Origin: Lentzea californiensis
GTDB taxonomy: Bacteria; Actinomycetota; Actinomycetes; Mycobacteriales; Pseudonocardiaceae
Reading direction: 5' to 3'
Assembly (NCBI RefSeq): GCF_024648825.1
Contig: NZ_JANBBE010000003.1
Coordinates: 310,001 to 374,000 of the forward strand
DNA: 64,000 bases
Part shown: positions 59,676 through 64,000 of the stretch, piece by piece
Position numbering within the stretch: position 1 is the first letter of the stretch
Layout: each line of letters starts with the position of its first letter
Translations under genes and position numbers: made by a program
Notes under the pieces: generated by a model
Seen by the model: only the letters and a program-made list of their open reading frames with translations
What the model was told of the DNA's origin: nothing
Database searches by the model: none

Positions 59676-61259
59676 TCAGTCGTCGTCGACCTCGCGCCTG
59701 GACAGCCGCACTTCCTCCACGTCGAGCTTGCGCTGGATCGTGCGCAACACGATGTCGTCGATCGCGGCTTCGTCGCGCAACCGCACGACGGTCGCCCGCT
59801 TGTGCGCGATCAGCTCCAGCCGCAGGGCCGCGTACTGGACCTCCGACTGCGCCACCTCCTCGTCGCCGGCCTCCTTGGCACGTACGACCTCCAGGTGGTG
59901 TTCGTACTCGGCCCGCACCCGCTTGTAGACGACGTCGGATACCCCGGCCTTGTCTGCCAACCGAGGCAGCGCCTCGTAGGCCTCCTCGGACGCCGTCGAC
60001 TGGGCGAGCCGCAGCTCCTCGTCCAGCGCCGTGTCCTCGGGCAGCTGCGAGAACCGGATGATCGACGGCAGCAGCACCGCCTGCACGATCAACGTCAGCA
60101 CCACGACGCCGGACGTGATGAGGATGATCTCGTCGCGGAACGGGAAAGGCCCGCCGCCCACCACCGTCTCGGGCACGGCCAGCGCGGCGGCCAGCGACAC
60201 CGCGCCGCGGAACCCGGCTGCCGACGACGCCAGTCGCTGGCGGGCTCCGACGCGCCGCAGTCGTTGCTGCGGGCGGCGGTCGAGGGCGCGGATCACGTAA
60301 GGAGTGGTGTAGCTCCACAGCAGGCGCGTGCCCGTCACCGTCAGCGCCACCAGGCCGATGGCACCGAACGTCGCGAGGGTCTCCGAGCCGTCGAGCGACC
60401 GCATCGCGCTGTGCGCCTGGAGTCCGATCAGGACGAACAGGGCACCGTTCAGGACGAACGTGGCGATGCCCCAGAACGCGTAGCTGACCTGGCGGGTGTC
60501 GGCGCGCACGATGCGCGGCCCGACCCGTGCCAGCGCCAGGCCGCACGTCACAACGGCGATCACGCCGGAGCCGTGCACCGTCTCGGCCAGCAGGAACGCC
60601 GCGAACGGCGTCAGGATGCTGACCACGCTCTCGTGCAACGGGCTGTCGAGCCGCTTGCGCACCTGCACCGCGAGCCACGCGACGACCAACCCGGCGACCG
60701 CGCCGCCCGCGTACGACAGCAGCAGCTGCAACCCGACCCGTCCGGTGCTGAACTCCTGTTCACCGATGGTGATGGAGACGGCGATCGCGTAGATCACGAG
60801 CGCCGTGCCGTCGTTGATCAACGACTCGGCGCGCAGGATGGTCGACGTCCGGCGCGGCATGCCGCGGGCGATCGCGGCGACGGCTGTCGCGTCGGTGGGT
60901 GCGAGAGCCGCGCCGAGCACCCACGCCGGGCCCCAGTCGAGGCCCAGCGCGTGGGCGACGGACGCGACGGCGGCGGCCGTCGCGAGCACGAGCAGCGTGC
61001 TGAGCAGCACGATCGGGCGCAGGTTGCTGCGGATCTCCCGCAACGACGTGTTGAGGCTTTCCCAGTACAGCAACGCCGGCAGGAAGATCAGCAGCATCGC
61101 CTCCGGCGGCAGGCTGACCTCTTCCAGTGCGGGCACGAAGCCGAGCACCCCGCCGCACACCACCAGCAGCACCGGGGCGGCGACGCGCAGCCGACCGGAC
61201 ACCATGCTGCTCGCGAGGATGCACACACCCAGCACCACTACGAGTTCGAGACCGAGCAT
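59676..61259 (-). CDS. Na+/H+ antiporter, CPA1 family
   Basis: This 527-residue transporter has 11 to 13 membrane helices and the CPA1 motifs LAPTDATAVAAIARG and RAESLINDGTALVIY. The last ~120 residues are a cytoplasmic helical regulatory tail rich in Glu/Arg (VYKRVRAEYEHHLEVVRAKE). It exchanges Na+ (or K+) for H+ and helps with pH and salt balance. It stands alone, with a kinase-like relic upstream in the genome order of the same strand. Confidence 0.93.
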   Translation of the reverse strand: MLGLELVVVLGVCILASSMVSGRLRVAAPVLLVVCGGVLGFVPALEEVSLPPEAMLLIFLPALLYWESLNTSLREIRSNLRPIVLLSTLLVLATAAAVASVAHALGLDWGPAWVLGAALAPTDATAVAAIARGMPRRTSTILRAESLINDGTALVIYAIAVSITIGEQEFSTGRVGLQLLLSYAGGAVAGLVVAWLAVQVRKRLDSPLHESVVSILTPFAAFLLAETVHGSGVIAVVTCGLALARVGPRIVRADTRQVSYAFWGIATFVLNGALFVLIGLQAHSAMRSLDGSETLATFGAIGLVALTVTGTRLLWSYTTPYVIRALDRRPQQRLRRVGARQRLASSAAGFRGAVSLAAALAVPETVVGGGPFPFRDEIILITSGVVVLTLIVQAVLLPSIIRFSQLPEDTALDEELRLAQSTASEEAYEALPRLADKAGVSDVVYKRVRAEYEHHLEVVRAKEAGDEEVAQSEVQYAALRLELIAHKRATVVRLRDEAAIDDIVLRTIQRKLDVEEVRLSRREVDDD

Positions 61260-61278
61260 GCGCTAGAAGATAGGCCGA

Positions 61279-61590
61279 TCAGGCGCTCAGCGCGTCATCC
61301 AGTTCGGCCAGCAGGCGGGACTTGGGCCGCGCTCCCACGATCTGCCGGATCGGCACGCCGTCGCGGAACAGCAGCATCGTGGGCAGCGACATGACCTGGT
61401 GGTCGCGGGCGGTGGCGGTGTTCTCGTCGGCGTTGATCTTGACGACGGTCAGGTCGTCGCGCTCGCGGTCGATCTCCTCGAGCACGGGGGTGAGCATGTG
61501 GCACGGCCCGCACCACTGCGCCCAGAACTCCACGAGGACGGTGCCCGTCCGGGTCTGGTCCGAGAACGTGGCGTCGGTCAGCTGCTGCAC
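61279..61590 (-). CDS. trxA: Thioredoxin
   Basis: This 103-residue thioredoxin has the active-site motif W26-C27-G28-P29-C30 and the cis-Pro loop MSLPTMLLF. GTG at 61590 is chosen because AAGGAG lies 5 nt upstream, inside the end of the MerR gene, giving a 13-nt overlap. It reduces disulfides in cytoplasmic proteins. Coupling to a MerR regulator with several Cys residues suggests redox-controlled expression. Confidence 0.93.
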   Translation of the reverse strand: MQQLTDATFSDQTRTGTVLVEFWAQWCGPCHMLTPVLEEIDRERDDLTVVKINADENTATARDHQVMSLPTMLLFRDGVPIRQIVGARPKSRLLAELDDALSA

Positions 61591-61967
61591 TGGAACTCCT
61601 TGGGTTCGGGCACGAGGCACGGGTCCTGGAAGGCGAGTCTGGCCAGCAGGAACTCCCGGACGGTGTGGAGCCGGTCCAGGCAGGCGTCCACCTCGGCGAG
61701 CTTGCGCCGGTAGACCTCCCGCGAGTCGGGACACGAGTCGCCCGACTCGTGCCCGGCGCGCAGGCACGCGACGAACGGCCGGGTGTCCTCCAGCGACAGC
61801 CCGACCGCCTGCAGTGACTGGATCTCGCGAACCAGCCGCAGGTGGTGCTCGTCGTACTCGCGGTAGCCGTTCGACGTGCGCCCCGCTTCAAGGAGCCCCT
61901 CGGACTCGTAGAAGCGCAGCGCACGGGTCGTGGTGCCGGCTCGCTTGGCCAGTTCGCCGATCCTCAT
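61578..61967 (-). CDS. MerR family transcriptional regulator (redox-type)
   Basis: This 129-residue protein has a MerR helix-turn-helix (MRIGELAKRAGTTTRALRFYE, core TTTRALRFYESEGLL), a dimerisation helix, and Cys residues at about 68, 78, 115 and 127. The C-terminal CSS and the pair in LRAGHESGDSCPDS could sense thiol oxidation or bind a metal. It sits upstream of and overlaps thioredoxin. Its own promoter has the special MerR layout. Confidence 0.92.
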   Translation of the reverse strand: MRIGELAKRAGTTTRALRFYESEGLLEAGRTSNGYREYDEHHLRLVREIQSLQAVGLSLEDTRPFVACLRAGHESGDSCPDSREVYRRKLAEVDACLDRLHTVREFLLARLAFQDPCLVPEPKEFQCSS

Positions 61968-61973
61968 GACCGA

Positions 61974-62004
61974 ACGCTAAACCTTGACGCTCACGTCAAC
62001 GCAA
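61974..62004 (-). promoter_or_regulatory. MerR-type promoter with 19-bp spacer and operator
   Basis: On the minus strand -35 TTGCGT (62004-61999) and -10 TAGCGT (61979-61974) are separated by 19 nt, the long spacer that MerR proteins untwist. The spacer holds the perfect palindrome TTGACG-TGAG-CGTCAA (61999-61984). The ATG at 61967 lies 6 nt after the -10, so the mRNA is leaderless. Confidence 0.8.
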
Positions 62005-62111
62005 GCTCGCGGAAATATTCCCGATCGCGCGCGCAATCCCACCCAGTGGCCGCCCCGGCACGAGCCCCTCCTCCGCCCACAGAATGCGGGTAAACGACGA
62101 GAGGGGGACCG

Positions 62112-62963
62112 GTGGGCACACGACTGCACCTGGCCGCCGCGCTCCACGCGACCGGCGAAGAAGCTTTCACCGCAAGGCATTGGGCCGAACTCGTGCGCGA
62201 GGCCGAGGAGGCCAAGCTCGACTTCGTCACGTTCGGCGACTCGCTCGGCGGTGAACCGGGCCTGGACGCGGTGCTCACGGCCGCGCGCATCGCCCCGCTG
62301 AGCACGCGCATCGGGCTCGTCCCGACAGCGGTGGTGACGCACACCGAGCCGTTCCACGTGTCGAAGGCGATCGCGACGCTCGACTACGTGAGCGGGGGAC
62401 GGGCGGGCGTTGCGCTGGCCGTCGCGCCCGATCCCGCCGACGCCAGGCACTTCGGGCGCCGCACGGTCGGCGCCGAGGCCGAGCTGTGGGAAGAGGCCGC
62501 GGATTACGCAGAGGTGCTGCGCCGGTTGTGGGACAGCTGGGAGGACGACGCGGAGATCCGCGACGTGGCCACCGGGCGGTTCGTCGACCGCGAGAAGCTG
62601 CACTACATCGACTTCGAGGGCCGGTGGTTCAAGGTGCGCGGGCCGTCGATCACACCGCGTCCGCCGCAGGGTCATCCGCTGATCGCTGCCTCGGAGCCGT
62701 TGGGGGACATCGTGTTCGCGGACGAAGCCTCGGCGCCGGACAGGCTCGTGTTCCGAGATGTCGACGCGTCGACCCCGGTCGATCAACTGATCGCCTGGCA
62801 CAGGGAGGGTTTCGCCGGTTTCCGGCTGCACGGCGACCTCCTCCGGATCACCCGTGAGCTCGTGCCGGAACTGCGGCGGCGGGGATTGTTCCGCACCGAG
62901 TACGAGCACACGACGTTGCGCGGCCACCTCGGCCTCGCCCGGCCCGTCAACCAGTTCGCCTAG
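62112..62963 (+). CDS. LLM class flavin-dependent oxidoreductase
   Basis: This 283-residue protein of the luciferase-like monooxygenase family has the beta-strand/alpha start RLHLAAALHATGEEAF, LDFVTFGDSLGG, the substrate-gating VVTHTEPFHVSKAIATLDYV, and GRAGVALAVAP. The enzyme uses reduced flavin (F420 or FMN) and oxygen. The length is shorter than usual for LLM (about 330-400). GTG with GAGAGGGGG upstream. It is co-directional with a second LLM gene 12 nt later. Confidence 0.85.
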   Translation: MGTRLHLAAALHATGEEAFTARHWAELVREAEEAKLDFVTFGDSLGGEPGLDAVLTAARIAPLSTRIGLVPTAVVTHTEPFHVSKAIATLDYVSGGRAGVALAVAPDPADARHFGRRTVGAEAELWEEAADYAEVLRRLWDSWEDDAEIRDVATGRFVDREKLHYIDFEGRWFKVRGPSITPRPPQGHPLIAASEPLGDIVFADEASAPDRLVFRDVDASTPVDQLIAWHREGFAGFRLHGDLLRITRELVPELRRRGLFRTEYEHTTLRGHLGLARPVNQFA

Positions 62964-62975
62964 GAGGAGAGCGAG

Positions 62976-64000
62976 ATGACCAAGCAGATCCACCTCGCCG
63001 CGCACTTCCCCGGCGTGAACAACACGACCGTCTGGAGCGATCCGCGGGCGGGCAGCCACATCGAGTTCGAGTCGTTCGTCCACTTGGCACGGACGGCCGA
63101 ACGGGCGAAGTTCGACTTCTTCTTCCTGGCCGAGGGACTGCGGCTGCGCGAGCAGGGCGGCGAGATCTACGACCTGGACGTCGTCGGCCGGCCGGACACG
63201 TTCACCGTGCTCGCCGCGCTGGCCGCCGTCACCGACCGGCTCGGGCTCGCGGGCACGATCAACTCGACCTTCAACGAACCCTACGAGGTGGCCCGGCAGT
63301 TCGCCTCCCTCGACCACCTGTCGGACGGGCGTGCCGCCTGGAACGTCGTGACCTCGTGGGACGCGTTCACCGGCGAGAACTTCCGGCGCGGCGGGTTCCT
63401 CGAGCAGGAGGACCGGTACACGCGCGCGGAGTCGTTCCTGCGCACGGCGTGCAAGCTGTTCGACACCGGCGTGGGGCCGTTCGAGCACACCGACCAGCAC
63501 TTCGACATCAGCGGCACGTTCGGTGTTCCGCGCTCGCCCCAGGGCCGTCCGGTGATCCTGCAAGCGGGTGACTCCGAGGAGGGCCGTGAGTTCGCCGCCG
63601 CCACCGCCGACGCGATATTCTCGCGGCACGGGACCCTGGAGGCGGGCCGGAAGTTCTACCGCGACGTGAAGGGTCGGCTGGCCAAGTACGGCCGCACGCA
63701 CGACCAGCTGGTGGTGCTGCCCGCGGCCACGTTCATCCTCGGCGACACGGACGCCGACGCGCAGGAGAAGGCCGCCGTGGTGCGGCGGCAGCAGGTCAGC
63801 GGCGCGACGGCCATCCGGTTCCTGGAGCAGGTGTGGAACCGGGACCTGAGCGGCTACGACCCGGACGGGCCGTTGCCCGACGTCGAACCGCTGGCCGGGG
63901 AGAACACCATCGCGAAGGGCCGCGCGAGCGTGCGGATGTTCAAGGACCCGGCGCAGACCGTGCGGGAGTGGCGGGAGAAGGCCGCGGCCAAGAACCTGTC
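62976..64000 (+). CDS. LLM class flavin-dependent monooxygenase, NtaA/SnaA/DszA group (3' end outside window)
   Basis: ATG at 62976 follows AGGAGGAG. The visible 341 residues contain FDFFFLAEGLRLREQGG, NSTFNEPYEVARQFASLDHLSDGRAAWNVVTSW and GRPVILQAGDSEEGREFAA (given here in pieces as AEGLRLREQGG, VARQFASLDHLSDGRAAW and VILQAGDSEEGREFAA), typical of the NtaA/SnaA/DszA branch that oxidises organic C-N or C-S bonds. The reading frame stays open to the window end. With the preceding LLM gene it may form an operon for sulfur or nitrogen scavenging. Confidence 0.88.
   Translation, partial: MTKQIHLAAHFPGVNNTTVWSDPRAGSHIEFESFVHLARTAERAKFDFFFLAEGLRLREQGGEIYDLDVVGRPDTFTVLAALAAVTDRLGLAGTINSTFNEPYEVARQFASLDHLSDGRAAWNVVTSWDAFTGENFRRGGFLEQEDRYTRAESFLRTACKLFDTGVGPFEHTDQHFDISGTFGVPRSPQGRPVILQAGDSEEGREFAAATADAIFSRHGTLEAGRKFYRDVKGRLAKYGRTHDQLVVLPAATFILGDTDADAQEKAAVVRRQQVSGATAIRFLEQVWNRDLSGYDPDGPLPDVEPLAGENTIAKGRASVRMFKDPAQTVREWREKAAAKNL

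Noticed and set aside
1..64000. tRNA, rRNA, CRISPR arrays, IS elements, prophage genes, biosynthetic core enzymes
   Set aside because: I looked for T-loop GGTTCGA patterns, regularly spaced repeats, transposase DDE-type genes, and PKS/NRPS modules and found none that hold up.

Overview
The window is about 64 kb of very GC-rich DNA with dense, mostly short-spaced genes. GTG and TTG starts are common, and the genes include two-component pairs, an XRE-DUF5753/DUF397 pair, SWIM/DUF6493 genes and a Kdp operon with kdpF. This is typical of an actinomycete chromosome. A member of the Pseudonocardiaceae (Lentzea/Saccharothrix/Actinosynnema-like) is my best guess, but that is inference from gene style and no marker gene is present. 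I saw no rRNA, tRNA, CRISPR array, insertion sequence or prophage.

Left part (1-16 kb): the end of an MFS exporter; a serine hydrolase with a two-component pair; an aldehyde dehydrogenase beside an IclR regulator; an APH-fold kinase and small proteins; a YdcF protein. A compact metal-handling cluster follows (DUF305 lipoprotein, DUF6153-like and DUF4396 proteins) around one CsoR-like operator. Then come a secreted GH18 chitinase with a DasR-like box in its promoter, AraC and VOC genes, an MBL-fold hydrolase and a second two-component pair. A 171-nt imperfect palindrome separates that pair from the next gene.

Middle (16-39 kb): a 1314-residue TPR-CHAT protein preceded by a 49-residue acidic, proline-tailed peptide gene and divergent from a DUF6338 membrane protein; an SnoaL-tailed sigma factor with a VOC partner; a MarR repressor divergent from an MMPL pump and an AlkZ-like (HTH_42) protein. 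A complete kdpFABCDE operon follows, led by an extra 27-residue membrane peptide and preceded by two abutting 15-bp inverted repeats. Next are a Tat-exported amidohydrolase and a LysA-type decarboxylase.

Right part (39-64 kb): an overlapping SWIM-DUF6493-DUF6493 operon with a small follower gene; a secreted sphingomyelinase-like phosphodiesterase; KDPG aldolase; a TetX-like monooxygenase, XRE-cupin regulator and His-rich methyltransferase; a six-gene MacA/MacB exporter operon that carries its own two-component system. Then come XRE/DUF397, an unusual FAD enzyme, a TetR/cupin pair with two operators, a decayed uridine-kinase-like gene, a CPA1 Na+/H+ antiporter, a MerR-thioredoxin operon with a textbook 19-bp-spacer promoter, and two luciferase-like monooxygenases. 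The second of these runs off the window.

Two general features stand out. Many genes have a TANNNT -10 element 6-7 nt before the start codon and no ribosome binding site, as expected for leaderless mRNAs. Many regulator genes sit next to perfect palindromes that are probably their operators. Coordinates and motifs were read by eye; family names come from recognised motifs and not from database searches.
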